In this document: piece after piece, positions 56,189 to 64,000 of the stretch
Layout of the letters: each line of letters begins with the position of its first letter
How positions within the stretch are numbered: the first letter of the stretch is position 1
Origin: Embleya scabrispora
Lineage (GTDB): Bacteria; Actinomycetota; Actinomycetes; Streptomycetales; Streptomycetaceae
NCBI RefSeq assembly: GCF_002024165.1
Contig: NZ_MWQN01000001.1
Coordinates: forward strand, 1,054,001-1,118,000
Direction: 5' to 3'
DNA length: 64,000 nt
Notes under the pieces: model-generated
Told to the model about the DNA's origin: nothing
What the model saw: only the letters and a program-made list of their open reading frames with translations
Databases searched by the model: none
Position numbers and translations under genes: made by a program

Positions 56189-56775
56189 CGATCCTCGCTG
56201 ACATATGCGATCCGTCGCTCCTGACGCTCGAGAGCCTCCTGGAGGCGCATGGCCGAGGTCCGGAAGAGATCTTCCCGGTCCAGTCCGAATTTGGCCATCA
56301 GGCGCCGCATCGCCGCCTCATGGTCCTCGATATGCCCGTCACCGTGGATGTGTTCGACGGCGATCCCGTGCTCGTCGAGGACTCGCGCGACGAGCACACA
56401 ACGATGACAGTCGAGCGGCTCCTGTTCCGCGCACATGACGGCGATTCGCTCGCTCTGCGAACCCTTCCGCAGACGTTCGACGCCGGTGACGAAATCCGGG
56501 GTCCGGGCCAGCAGGTCATACCGTACCCGTCCATCGACATAGCAGGTGAGGTCTTGGGTGCGTGCACCCAGTTCTTTTCCCAGGAAGACGTACTTGATAT
56601 CGCTGTCGCGCAGGCTGCGCTCGATGGCGTAGCGGTTGAACCGGGGCGTGAATCGGCTGACCGGCACCGACCGCACATCGGCGACTGCCGTGACTCCATG
56701 CTTTTGCAGCAGGCTCAGAAAACCTGAGATGCTGTGTGTGGAGTGGCCGACAGTGAATAGTTTACTGGCTGTCAC
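56185..56775 (-). CDS. DUF488 family protein (first copy)
   Basis: 196 residues: LFTVGHSTHSISGFLSLLQKHGVTAVADVRSVPVSRFTPRFN, YVFLGKELGAR, and VMCAEQEPLDCHRCVLVARVL, giving all DUF488 landmarks, plus a charged 45-residue C-terminal helix absent from the second copy. The 10-bp gap from the upstream OB-like gene and ATGA overlap with the next gene show a tight operon. Base composition is clearly less GC-rich than the surrounding genes. Confidence 0.9.
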   Translation of the reverse strand: MTASKLFTVGHSTHSISGFLSLLQKHGVTAVADVRSVPVSRFTPRFNRYAIERSLRDSDIKYVFLGKELGARTQDLTCYVDGRVRYDLLARTPDFVTGVERLRKGSQSERIAVMCAEQEPLDCHRCVLVARVLDEHGIAVEHIHGDGHIEDHEAAMRRLMAKFGLDREDLFRTSAMRLQEALERQERRIAYVSEDR

Positions 56776-56785
56776 AGCTTGCCGC

Positions 56786-57475
56786 CTACACTTGGATCCG
56801 CGCTCGTTCGATGATGGCTGCCACTAGTTTGTAGGCATGACCTTCGAATGGTTCTCCGAGACTTATCGTGAGGAAGGATTCGCCCAATTCGTGAGTGCCT
56901 TCCGATCGAATCAGATATTCCTGCTCATACGTGGGATCGGTCACTCGTAATATATACGCGTGCCCGGCGTGGGAGAAGCAGGCGCTCAGGGCCTTGCTCG
57001 GATCTCCGAACCTCGCTCTGGGAGTGTTCACTCGTAACGTCAGGTCCGTGACGCGTATCAGCTTGAGCGAGTCCCGCAGAGCAACCGTCTTTTCGGTCGG
57101 GACGCAATCATTGGCGCCGTGGAAGGTACGGGATCCGTTGATCCACAACGTGTCGGGGCGCTGCTCGAGCGTCAGCAGTTCACTCCACCCGATCCGGCCG
57201 GTCCTTCGCCAACGACAGTCGGGGTCGAGGAGCCAGTTCTCGGTCTGGAACCGGTACGGCTGAGGCCGAAGCAGCGACACCGCGACGACATCGAGGACAT
57301 TCGGCTCAGTGCCGTCTCGGTACCGTCGTTCGCGCTCGGAGACCTCGCGTTTCGGGCGGTCGCCGACCGGGCGTATCCACTCCCCCGAGCCGTCGTCGAC
57401 GATGCCCGCCACGCACCGGGCCGAATGCTTGCGGGAATTCGCCAAACATACGAGCGTCTTGTTCGTACGTTCCAC
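56786..57475 (-). CDS. Unknown protein, possibly dual-OB type, in a DUF488 operon
   Basis: 229 residues from GTG 57475 (GGGGGAC upstream). It starts VERTNKTLVCLANSRKHSARCVAGI and is then beta-rich: GEWIRPVGDRPKREVSERER, VLDVVAVSLLRPQPYRFQTENWLL, HAGHAYILRVTDPTYEQEYLI, LGEPFEGHAYKLVAAII. The repeated strand pattern and association with DUF488 recall proteins I have seen described as dual OB-fold, suggesting nucleic-acid or nucleotide binding; this family call is tentative. Codon use is AT-richer than neighbours, including CGTAATATATACGC on the plus strand near 56950, suggesting transfer. Confidence 0.6.
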   Translation of the reverse strand: MERTNKTLVCLANSRKHSARCVAGIVDDGSGEWIRPVGDRPKREVSERERRYRDGTEPNVLDVVAVSLLRPQPYRFQTENWLLDPDCRWRRTGRIGWSELLTLEQRPDTLWINGSRTFHGANDCVPTEKTVALRDSLKLIRVTDLTLRVNTPRARFGDPSKALSACFSHAGHAYILRVTDPTYEQEYLIRSEGTHELGESFLTISLGEPFEGHAYKLVAAIIERARIQV

Positions 57476-57637
57476 GTTCGTCCCCCGATCCGAACGGATT
57501 GTCGGTCGTGCGGATCGTCTCGAAGCCCACGACGGAAGCACAACCCTCGCCCGTTTTTCGAGCAGGCACGAACTCGGCGCACCGTAGGTGCACTTCGCGC
57601 GCACCGCCCACGATCAGGGCTGTCGAACGGTCCGGGG

Positions 57638-57991
57638 TCAGAGGTGGCGGCGGGCGGCTTCGAGGATGGTGTTCGCGGTGGTGTTGAACGCTATGGCCGC
57701 GCCGGGGGCGTGGGTGCGGACGAGGTTGACGGTCTTTTCGAAGAGCGGGAGGAGGTCTTCCGACTTGCGGATGCCGCCGCCGATCAGGACCACGTTCCAG
57801 GCGCGCTCGGTCAGGGCGGCGACGATGGTGGGCTCGGCCGTCTCGTCGGGGCCGAACACGGTCATGGAGGCGTGGATGCCGTGTTCGGCGAAGCGGGCCA
57901 GCTCCGCCTCCAGGACGGCGAACAGGGCCGCGCCGTCGGTGCCGGGGACGATGTGCGGGTCGATGCCGAGAACAAGTACCGAAGAGGTCAT
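57638..57991 (-). CDS. Small conserved hypothetical protein
   Basis: 117 residues from ATG 57991. Alternating alpha/beta pattern (SSVLVLGIDPHIVPGTDGAALF, ASMTVFGPDETAEP, WNVVLIGGGIRKSEDLLPLFE, AIAFNTTANTILEAA) like a flavodoxin- or Rossmann-style half domain; I have seen similar small actinobacterial proteins but know no function. The AFNTTANTI end motif is distinctive. Single gene divergent from the DHA1 pump. Confidence 0.75.
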   Translation of the reverse strand: MTSSVLVLGIDPHIVPGTDGAALFAVLEAELARFAEHGIHASMTVFGPDETAEPTIVAALTERAWNVVLIGGGIRKSEDLLPLFEKTVNLVRTHAPGAAIAFNTTANTILEAARRHL

Positions 57992-58175
57992 GGGGGCAAC
58001 CTACGAAATGGGGTCCGGCGGCCGGAACGGCGGACCCTCGTGGGCCGGTTGGGCTGCGGGCGGCTGACGGCGCCGCGTTGAGGGCGGGTTTCCGCCAGAC
58101 CCGGGGTGGTGGGGGTGGCTGTACTGGACGCACCCCGGGTTCCGGGGCTCCCCCACATCGCCGAAAGGGACATCC

Positions 58176-59405
58176 ATGTCCGTCATCGACCGAGTCGACG
58201 AACGTGCGGCCGCATCGCCCGAGCCCGGGTCGGATCTCGCGCCGCCGCGGCAGTACTGGGCCGCCGTCGTGTGTCTGTTCCTCGGGATCTTCGCGATCGT
58301 GACGACCGAGATTTTGCCGATCGGGTTGTTGACGCCGATCGGGGACGACTTCGGGGTGTCGGACGGGACGGCCGGGTGGTTGATGACCGTGCCCGGGTTC
58401 CTGGCCGCGATCTGTGCGCCGCTGGTGACGGTGTCCACCGGGCGGCTGGATCGGCGGAGCATGCTCGTCGCGCTGATCGTGCTGCTCGCGGTGGCGAACT
58501 TCCTGGCCGCGCTCGCGCCGGCGTTCTGGGTGGTGCTGGTGGCGCGTGCGCTGGTCGGGGTCACCATCGGCGGCTTCTGGTCGATCGGGGCGGGCCTGGC
58601 GCCGCGCCTGGTACGGCCCGAGGCGGTGGGCAGGGCGACCGCCGTCGTCTTCGCCGCGGTGCCGGCCGGCTCCGTACTCGGCCTGCCCGCCGGTACCCAA
58701 CTCGGCGAACACCTCGGCTGGCGCGCCTCGTCCGTGGTCATGGGCGCCCTCGCGCTGGCCGTGTCGATCGCGCTGCTCGTCCTGCTGCCCCCGCTGCCCG
58801 CGACGACCGTGACCCGGGCCCGGGTGCTGCGCGGCCTGTTGCGCGGCGCCGACGTGCGGATCGGCCTCGCCGCCACCGCCCTGGTGGTGATCGCGCACTT
58901 CGGTGCCTACACGTACGTGACGCCCTTCCTCGAGGAGGTCACCCGCGTCGACCGCGGCCGGATCGGCCTGTACCTGCTGGTGTTCGGCGTGGCCGGCATC
59001 GTCGGGAACTTCGTCGCGGGCGCGACCCTGGCCCGCCGCCTGCGCGCCACCTTCGTCGGCTGCGCCGCGCTGATCGCCGCGGCCACCGCGCTCTTCCCGG
59101 TGCTGGGCCGGTGGGACGCGGGCGCGCTCGGCCTGCTCGTGGTGTGGGGGTTGGCCTACGGCGCGGTCCCGGCCTGCTCGCAGACCTGGTTCGCCCGCTG
59201 CGCGCCGGATGCCCCGGAGGCCGCGACGGTGGTGTTCACGTCGTCCTTCCAACTCACCTTCGCCGCCGGCGCCCTCCTGGGCGGCGGCGTCGTGGACGCG
59301 ACGTCCCCCTCGACGGTCATGGTGTGCGCGAGCGCGGTCGCCCTGGCGATGGTCGCCGTCGTCGCGACCCTCGGCGGTCCGGGCCGCGAGAGGGCTTCGA
59401 GGTAG
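58176..59405 (+). CDS. MFS transporter, DHA1 family
   Basis: 409 residues, about 12 helices. FLGIFAIVTTEILPIGLLTPIGDDFGVSDGTAGWLM at helix 1, LDRRSMLVALIVLLAV (motif A), and AAVPAGSVLGLPAGTQLGEHLGWR at helix 5 are as in AraJ/SotB-type sugar or drug exporters. The start ATG 58176 follows GAAAGGGA. First of three genes pointing the same way with gaps of 180 and 66 bp; possibly a weak operon with the FMN reductase and the DHA2 pump. Confidence 0.9.
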   Translation: MSVIDRVDERAAASPEPGSDLAPPRQYWAAVVCLFLGIFAIVTTEILPIGLLTPIGDDFGVSDGTAGWLMTVPGFLAAICAPLVTVSTGRLDRRSMLVALIVLLAVANFLAALAPAFWVVLVARALVGVTIGGFWSIGAGLAPRLVRPEAVGRATAVVFAAVPAGSVLGLPAGTQLGEHLGWRASSVVMGALALAVSIALLVLLPPLPATTVTRARVLRGLLRGADVRIGLAATALVVIAHFGAYTYVTPFLEEVTRVDRGRIGLYLLVFGVAGIVGNFVAGATLARRLRATFVGCAALIAAATALFPVLGRWDAGALGLLVVWGLAYGAVPACSQTWFARCAPDAPEAATVVFTSSFQLTFAAGALLGGGVVDATSPSTVMVCASAVALAMVAVVATLGGPGRERASR

Positions 59406-59584
59406 CCGGGCGGCGGCCCCGAGAACGCGCCGAGAGGGTTCGGGGAAGCGCCGAGAGTTCGGCAAGCCCCGAAAGGGTTCGGGAAAGCGACGGTTGACTT
59501 CAAGCCGACTTGAACTTCTAACGTTTTCCTCGTCGCCCGGAGCAACCGCTTCCGAGGCGCATCCGAACTCTCCTTGGGGAACCC

Positions 59585-60211
59585 ATGACCACGCTCACGC
59601 ACACTGTCGCCGACACCACCGCCGCTGCCGCCGACGGCGACGCGTTCCGGCTCGCCGTCATCGTCGGCAGCACCCGGCAGGGCCGGTTCGCCCCGGTGGT
59701 GTCGAACTGGTTCGCCGGCGCCGCCGAGGAGCACGGCGACTTCGAGGTGGACATCATCGACCTGGCCGAGGACCGCCTGCCCGACGTATGGGCCCCGCTC
59801 AGCGGCGAGCCCGCCGCCGTGGTCGCCCGCGTCGGCGCCCGACTCGCCGCCGCCGACGCCTTCGTCGTGGTCACGCCGGAGTACAACCACAGCTTCCCGG
59901 CCGGACTGAAGAACATGATCGACCTGTTCCGGAACGAGTGGCAGGGCAAGCCCGTCGGCTTCGTGTCCTACGGCGGCATCTCCGGCGGCCTGCGCGCGGT
60001 CGAGCAGCTGCGGCTGGTCTTCGCCGAGCAGCACATGGTCACCACCCGCGACGGGCTCGCCTTCCCGATGGCGTGGGAGAAGTTCGACGCCGACGGCAAG
60101 CCGGTCGACGCGGCCGGGACCGCCGCCGCCGCGAAGGTGATGCTCGACCAGCTCGCCTGGTGGACCGAGACCACGCGGTCGATGCGCGCACGCCGCCCGT
60201 ACGGCGTCTGA
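59585..60211 (+). CDS. NADPH-dependent FMN reductase-like flavoprotein
   Basis: 208 residues. After a 20-residue lead, the flavodoxin-like fold starts with LAVIVGSTRQGRFAPVVSNWF (FMN phosphate loop), continues with VVVTPEYNHSFPAGLKNMIDLF, the family signature, and GFVSYGGISGGLRAVEQLRL. It reduces quinones, azo dyes or metals in characterised relatives. The flanking efflux pumps suggest a detoxification unit for redox-active compounds. A ribosome-binding TTGGGGA lies just upstream of ATG 59585. Confidence 0.93.
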   Translation: MTTLTHTVADTTAAAADGDAFRLAVIVGSTRQGRFAPVVSNWFAGAAEEHGDFEVDIIDLAEDRLPDVWAPLSGEPAAVVARVGARLAAADAFVVVTPEYNHSFPAGLKNMIDLFRNEWQGKPVGFVSYGGISGGLRAVEQLRLVFAEQHMVTTRDGLAFPMAWEKFDADGKPVDAAGTAAAAKVMLDQLAWWTETTRSMRARRPYGV

Positions 60212-60277
60212 CCCCGAGCACCGACGCCGCACCCGCCACCGCGGCGTCCCCACCCCGTCGAACGCCAGGAGCCCGCG

Positions 60278-61792
60278 ATGGCAACGACCACCGCCCCGGC
60301 CGCGAACTCCCCCGCGGCCCCCACCCCCACCGACACCCCGTCCCGCGGCATCGCCGCCATCGCCCTCGTCGTCGTGCTCGGCTCGATCATGTCGGTCCTG
60401 GACGTGACCGTCGTCAACGTCGCGCTCAACCACCTCGCACAGGACTTCGACGCCCCACTGGCCACGATCCAATGGGTCGCGACCGGGTACACCCTCGCCC
60501 TGGCCACGGTCATCCCGACGGCCGCGTGGGCGATGGGCCGCTTCGGCACCAAACGGCTGTACATGTTCTCGATCGCCACCTTCGCCGCCGGATCGATCCT
60601 GGCGGGCCTGGCCTGGTCGGCCGAATCGCTGATCGTCTTCCGGGTCCTGCAGGGCCTCGGCGGCGGCCTGATCATGCCGGTCGGGATGACCATCCTGGCC
60701 CGCGCCTCCGACCCGAGCCGGATGGGCCGCACGATGGCCATTCTGGGCATCCCGGTCCTGATCGGCCCACTGGCCGGCCCGATCCTGGGCGGATGGCTGG
60801 TGGACGACGTCTCGTGGCGCTGGATCTTCTTCATCAACGTGCCGATCGGCGCGATCGCCCTGGGCCTGGCCGCCAAGGTCTTCCCGCGCGACACCGCGCA
60901 ACCGACCCGGCCGCTGGACGTACCCGGACTGCTGATGCTCTCCCCCGGGCTGGCCCTGCTCATCTACGGACTGGCCACCGGCGGCGAGAAGGGCGACTTC
61001 GGCGCCGCCGGGGCGCTGGTGCCGGCCGTGCTCGGTGCGCTCCTGGTGATCGGCTTCGTCGCCCGGGCGTTGCGGGTCGAGCACGCGCTGATCGATCTGC
61101 GACTGTTTCGCAATCGGGCGTTCGTGGCCGCCGCGGGCACGATGTTCCTGTTCGTCTGCGCGTACTTCGGCTCGATGATGCTGGCTCCGCTGTACTACCA
61201 GCTGGTGCGCGGAGAAAGCGCCACCGCCTCCGGGATGCTGGGCGCGCCGCAGGCGCTGGCCACGGCGCTGGCCATGCAGGTGGCCAGTCGGCTCAGCGAC
61301 CGGATCGCGCCGGGGCGGATCGTGTTGATCGGGATCGCGGTCGGCGCGTCCGGGTTCCTCGCGTTCACCACGCAGGTGGCGGCGGATACGCCGTACTGGG
61401 TGCTGATGGCGTGCATGTCGGTGACGGGCGTGGGGGTGGGGATGACGCTGATGCCGACCACCGCCTCGGCGCTGCGCACGATGTCGCACGAGCAGGTCGC
61501 CGTCGCGGGGACGACGTTGACGATCATCCAGCAGGTGTCGGCGGCGATCGGCGGGGCGTTGATGTCGGTGCTGTTGGCCGGCTCGATGCGGGATGGCCTG
61601 CCGGCCGGGCAGGGGGCCGGCGGGCTGGGCGAGCTGCACACGTTGTCGCCGGATGTGGTGGTGGCGGTCGGGCCGGCGTTGGCCGACGCGTTCCAGGGGA
61701 CGTACTGGTGGGCCGTGACGTTGATGGGCCTGGCGCTCCTGCCGGCGCTGTTGATGAGCCGCCGGCAGCCAACGGGGGCGGTCGGCGAGTAG
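60278..61792 (+). CDS. MFS drug efflux transporter, DHA2 (EmrB/QacA) family
   Basis: 504 residues from ATG 60278 (AGGAG upstream), 14 helices. IMSVLDVTVVNVALNHLAQDF, the motif-A variant WAMGRFGTKRLYMFSIATF, RVLQGLGGGLIMPVGMTIL and ILGIPVLIGPLAGPILGGWL (motif C) are typical of EmrB. It is 66 bp after the FMN reductase gene. Downstream lies a repeat-rich region ending in a perfect hairpin. Confidence 0.94.
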   Translation: MATTTAPAANSPAAPTPTDTPSRGIAAIALVVVLGSIMSVLDVTVVNVALNHLAQDFDAPLATIQWVATGYTLALATVIPTAAWAMGRFGTKRLYMFSIATFAAGSILAGLAWSAESLIVFRVLQGLGGGLIMPVGMTILARASDPSRMGRTMAILGIPVLIGPLAGPILGGWLVDDVSWRWIFFINVPIGAIALGLAAKVFPRDTAQPTRPLDVPGLLMLSPGLALLIYGLATGGEKGDFGAAGALVPAVLGALLVIGFVARALRVEHALIDLRLFRNRAFVAAAGTMFLFVCAYFGSMMLAPLYYQLVRGESATASGMLGAPQALATALAMQVASRLSDRIAPGRIVLIGIAVGASGFLAFTTQVAADTPYWVLMACMSVTGVGVGMTLMPTTASALRTMSHEQVAVAGTTLTIIQQVSAAIGGALMSVLLAGSMRDGLPAGQGAGGLGELHTLSPDVVVAVGPALADAFQGTYWWAVTLMGLALLPALLMSRRQPTGAVGE

Positions 61793-61807
61793 GCCGGGAT
61801 CGGGTGG

Positions 61808-61959
61808 GCCGGCCTGCGGCCGGTCCTCAAGCGCCGGACGGGCTGGGGTTGCTCGGGTCGACGAAGTCGATCGCGGGGGCCGGAAGCCCCTGGCCGGCCT
61901 GCGGCCCGCCGGTCCTCAAGCGCCGGACGGGCTGATTGTCCTCAAACGCCGGACGGGCT
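61808..61959. repeat. Three copies of an interspersed intergenic repeat
   Basis: GTCCTCAAGCGCCGGACGGG occurs at about 61823 and 61912, and with one change (AAACGCC) at 61938. The first two copies are preceded by GCCGGCCTGCGGCC. The same core occurs at many gene ends in streptomycetes to my knowledge; here it lies between convergent genes. The last copy forms the left arm of the terminator. Confidence 0.8.
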
Positions 61960-61978
61960 ATATGACCCGTCCGGCGTT
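61945..61978. terminator. Bidirectional terminator built from the repeat
   Basis: Perfect 13-bp arms (AACGCCGGACGGG and complement) with loop CTATATGA, between the DHA2 pump and the convergent HdeD-like gene. Confidence 0.88.
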
Positions 61979-61997
61979 CGGTGTTGTCTGTTGGCCG

Positions 61998-62711
61998 TTA
62001 TTGGTCTTCCGTCGGCTGCTTTGTCATCGTGTCCGGGCCCTTGTACGTGCCCTCCCTCGTGGGGGGCTTTTCGGCCGTCCATTCGGTCGGTGGCGCCGCC
62101 TCGGGGACTTCCGCGTCTCGGACCATGCCTACGATTCGGCGGCCGGTGAGGCCCAGGCTGACCAGGCTCAGGCCGTCGAAGAGCAGGGCCAGGGAGATGA
62201 ACGTGCCGATGGCGTAGCGGCTGCTGCTCGGCCATTCGGCCAGTACCAGCAGGCCCAGGACCAGGTCGACCACGCCGACGCCGATGGTCCAGATCATCTT
62301 GGCCGACATGCTCGCCACGCCGCCGACGATGCGGAACATGCCCGCGCCCAGCAGCAGCAGCGCCACGAACAGGGTGAGCGCCTGGGCCCCCACGTCGGGT
62401 CGGCGCAGCAGCACCACGCCGGCCGCGATGTTCAGCGCCGAGACCGCCACCACGAGCCAGAACGCGTTCTCCTTGCGCGCCTGGATGGCCTGGACGAAGC
62501 CGACCACGCCGCCGATCAGCAGCAGCCAGCCGAACAGCACCATCGTGGTGAGCGTGGCCACGCCCGCGTAGATCAGGCCGACGACCCCGCCGAGCACGAG
62601 GACCACGCCGAGCGCCACGAGCAGACCGAACCCGAACCCCTTACCGCTGCGTCGGTGCCGTCCCGCGCCGGATTCGGCGGAGGGACCGGTGACGCCCTTC
62701 GTGCTCTCCAT
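61998..62711 (-). CDS. HdeD-family (DUF308) membrane protein
   Basis: 237 residues from ATG 62711 with GAGGAGC upstream. After a basic N-terminus, six transmembrane helices in three repeated pairs: FGFGLLVALGVVLVLGGVVGLI, TMVLFGWLLLIGGVVGFVQAI, AFWLVVAVSALNIAAGVVLL, LTLFVALLLLGAGMFRIVGG, and so on. A polar C-terminal tail of about 40 residues follows. HdeD relates to acid stress in E. coli; in actinomycetes the role is unknown. Confidence 0.85.
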   Translation of the reverse strand: MESTKGVTGPSAESGAGRHRRSGKGFGFGLLVALGVVLVLGGVVGLIYAGVATLTTMVLFGWLLLIGGVVGFVQAIQARKENAFWLVVAVSALNIAAGVVLLRRPDVGAQALTLFVALLLLGAGMFRIVGGVASMSAKMIWTIGVGVVDLVLGLLVLAEWPSSSRYAIGTFISLALLFDGLSLVSLGLTGRRIVGMVRDAEVPEAAPPTEWTAEKPPTREGTYKGPDTMTKQPTEDQ

Positions 62712-62851
62712 GGGTGCCGCTCCTCGGATTCCGTCCCGCGCCCGCGAAATCGCGTGCGGGGTACGCCTTCCCACTGGAAAGCGACATATCCGCTCGATCG
62801 GCTGTTCGCATGATCGTCACGGGCCGGTGCGGGCCCTGTGGAGCACGCCGC

Positions 62852-64000
62852 TCAGCGGCCCGCCCCCGGGGGCAGCGACGGCGGCAGCGCGGAGCGCACC
62901 GGGGACAGCGCCGGGGCGAGCGCCGGTCGGGCCGCGGGCATCGGGGTGGCCGTCGCCGTGGTCACCGTGACCCCGCGCACCGCCGGGCCGGGCCGATCCG
63001 TCAGGCCCAGGAAGTGCCGGCGCAGCCGATACTTCTCCACCCGCCCGTTCGGCGTCCGCGGCATCCGGGCCACGATCCGCACGTACGCCGGCCGCATGTA
63101 CGCGGGCAGCGACTGGACGCACCACGCGCGTAGCTCGTCGGGGTCCAGCGGTCGGCCCGGCTCCGGCTCGGCGTACAGCACCACCTCGTCCTCGTCGTCC
63201 CGGTCGGCCGGCACCCCGAAGACCGCGCCGACCGCGATGTCGGGATGCTGGTTGACCAGGTCCTCGATGTGGTACGCCGACACGTTCTCGCCGCGGATCC
63301 GGATCCGGTCCACGACCCGGTCGACGAAGTGCAGCAGCCCGTCCTCCTCGTCGACCACCGCCGCGTCGCCGGTGTGGAACCACAGGTTGCGGGTCGCCTC
63401 GGCGATGCTCAGCGGGTCGCCCACGTACTCCTGGACCAGCAGCCCCGGCAGATGCGGACGCATCGCCAGGTGGCCCACCACCCCGCGCGGCACCGGGCGG
63501 TCGTGCTCGTCCAGGATCGCCACCCGGCTGAACGGCAGCGGCGCGCCCAGGCAACCCCGGCGCACGATCCGCGACGCGGGCAGCACCGGCACACCCAGGC
63601 GGTCGCAGACCCGCTTGACCTCCTTGGCCCCGAGCCCGCGCCGCAGCGCCTCCGGGGTGCCCTCACCGGGCTCGGCGCCGATCAGCACGGCGGCGATCGG
63701 CAGCCCGGTCTCGACCTGCCCGTAGCCCGCCACCACGGTGTCGATGCCGTAGCGGCGCGCGAACGAGTGGTGGATCGCGGGCAGCGGCTGCATCAGCACC
63801 TTGCTCAGCGGGTTGTCCCGCTCGCCGCGCCGCTCGGGCGCGCCGGAGAGCCAGCCCACCATCGTCTCGGTGAGCACCGCGCTGGTGGCCCCCGCGGCCG
63901 TCACCCGGCGCCAGAAGTCGACCGGGTGGAACCGGTCCCACAACGACACCCCCGCGCCCGTCCAGGCCGCCCGGGCCAGCCCGGCGAACGCGCCCTGGAG
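62852..64000 (-). CDS. Acyl-CoA synthetase/AMP-dependent ligase, CaiC-like (5' part outside window)
   Basis: About 380 C-terminal residues are visible; the frame continues past base 64000, so GTG 63949 is not the true start. Features: VVAGYGQVETG in place of the Y-G-x-T-E motif, LWFHTGDAAVVDEEDGLLHFVDRVVDRIRIRGENVSAYHIED (adenylate-binding Asp, hinge Arg), and the C-terminal MPRTPNGRVEKYRLR with the catalytic Lys. An Ala/Pro-rich tail of about 40 residues is unusual. The pattern resembles crotonobetaine/carnitine-type ligases; the substrate is unknown. Confidence 0.9.
   Translation of the reverse strand, partial: LQGAFAGLARAAWTGAGVSLWDRFHPVDFWRRVTAAGATSAVLTETMVGWLSGAPERRGERDNPLSKVLMQPLPAIHHSFARRYGIDTVVAGYGQVETGLPIAAVLIGAEPGEGTPEALRRGLGAKEVKRVCDRLGVPVLPASRIVRRGCLGAPLPFSRVAILDEHDRPVPRGVVGHLAMRPHLPGLLVQEYVGDPLSIAEATRNLWFHTGDAAVVDEEDGLLHFVDRVVDRIRIRGENVSAYHIEDLVNQHPDIAVGAVFGVPADRDDEDEVVLYAEPEPGRPLDPDELRAWCVQSLPAYMRPAYVRIVARMPRTPNGRVEKYRLRRHFLGLTDRPGPAVRGVTVTTATATPMPAARPALAPALSPVRSALPPSLPPGAGR

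Overview
The window is high-GC DNA with the features of a Streptomyces-like actinomycete (Streptomycetaceae; genus not resolvable from this sequence). The indicators are strong third-position G/C bias, GTG and TTG starts, an XRE-DUF5753/DUF397 pair, a monofunctional proline dehydrogenase beside pruA, the accD1-type/hmgL/acdH leucine-catabolism block, a HrpA-type helicase, and lon with a HAIR-like heat-shock operator. I see no rRNA, tRNA, CRISPR array, insertion sequence or prophage.

Layout. 0-4.3 kb: the 3' part of an FtsX-type ABC permease followed by a LuxR-type two-component pair. 4.7-11 kb: an SMI1/KNR4-like gene divergent from a 1651-residue TPR protein with an internal Cys/His cluster, then a small J-domain-like protein. 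11.1-16.4 kb: an SDR, then proline catabolism (PucR-type regulator divergent from pruA and proline dehydrogenase, with a 20-bp near-palindrome between them). 16.4-18.9 kb: an accessory pocket with a GNAT relic, small hypotheticals and the XRE/DUF397 pair. 18.9-24.7 kb: an ArsR-controlled MFS pump, then a DHA2 pump with a downstream LuxR-type two-component system. 24.7-31.3 kb: acyl-CoA dehydrogenase, HMG-CoA lyase and a biotin-dependent acyl-CoA carboxylase (probably methylcrotonyl-CoA carboxylase), with a divergent TetR regulator and TTAACC/GGTTAA operators. 31.4-34.8 kb: a DUF4352-type lipoprotein, a probable toxin-antitoxin pair, AlkB and an enoyl-CoA hydratase. 35-37.3 kb: an OmpR-type two-component system. 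37.3-43.5 kb: an ABM-fold protein, two coupled envelope proteins (one with a VWA domain), and a coupled GT39/GT2-GtrA membrane glycosylation pair. 43.7-50.5 kb: an epoxide-hydrolase-like enzyme, an unknown, a DODA-type dioxygenase, HrpA and a YiaAB-type membrane protein. 50.6-55 kb: Lon and, divergently, a hydrolase-MerR fusion. 55-57.5 kb: a DHFR-like protein and a compositionally distinct three-gene operon (two DUF488 proteins plus a protein that may be of the dual-OB type). 57.6-64 kb: a small hypothetical, two MFS pumps around an FMN reductase, an HdeD-like membrane protein and an acyl-CoA synthetase cut by the window end.

Several modules are regulator/target pairs with readable operators: pruA/PucR, ArsR/MFS, TetR/carboxylase, OmpR-type half-sites, HAIR/lon, and the MerR-type promoter of the fusion gene. 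The strongest candidates for new biology are (i) the alpha/beta-hydrolase-MerR fusion, apparently leaderless from a MerR-type promoter inside its own 5' end, (ii) the DUF488-DUF488-OB operon, and (iii) the giant TPR/zinc-cluster protein with its J-like companion.

All functions are read from sequence motifs and gene context; no database search was run.
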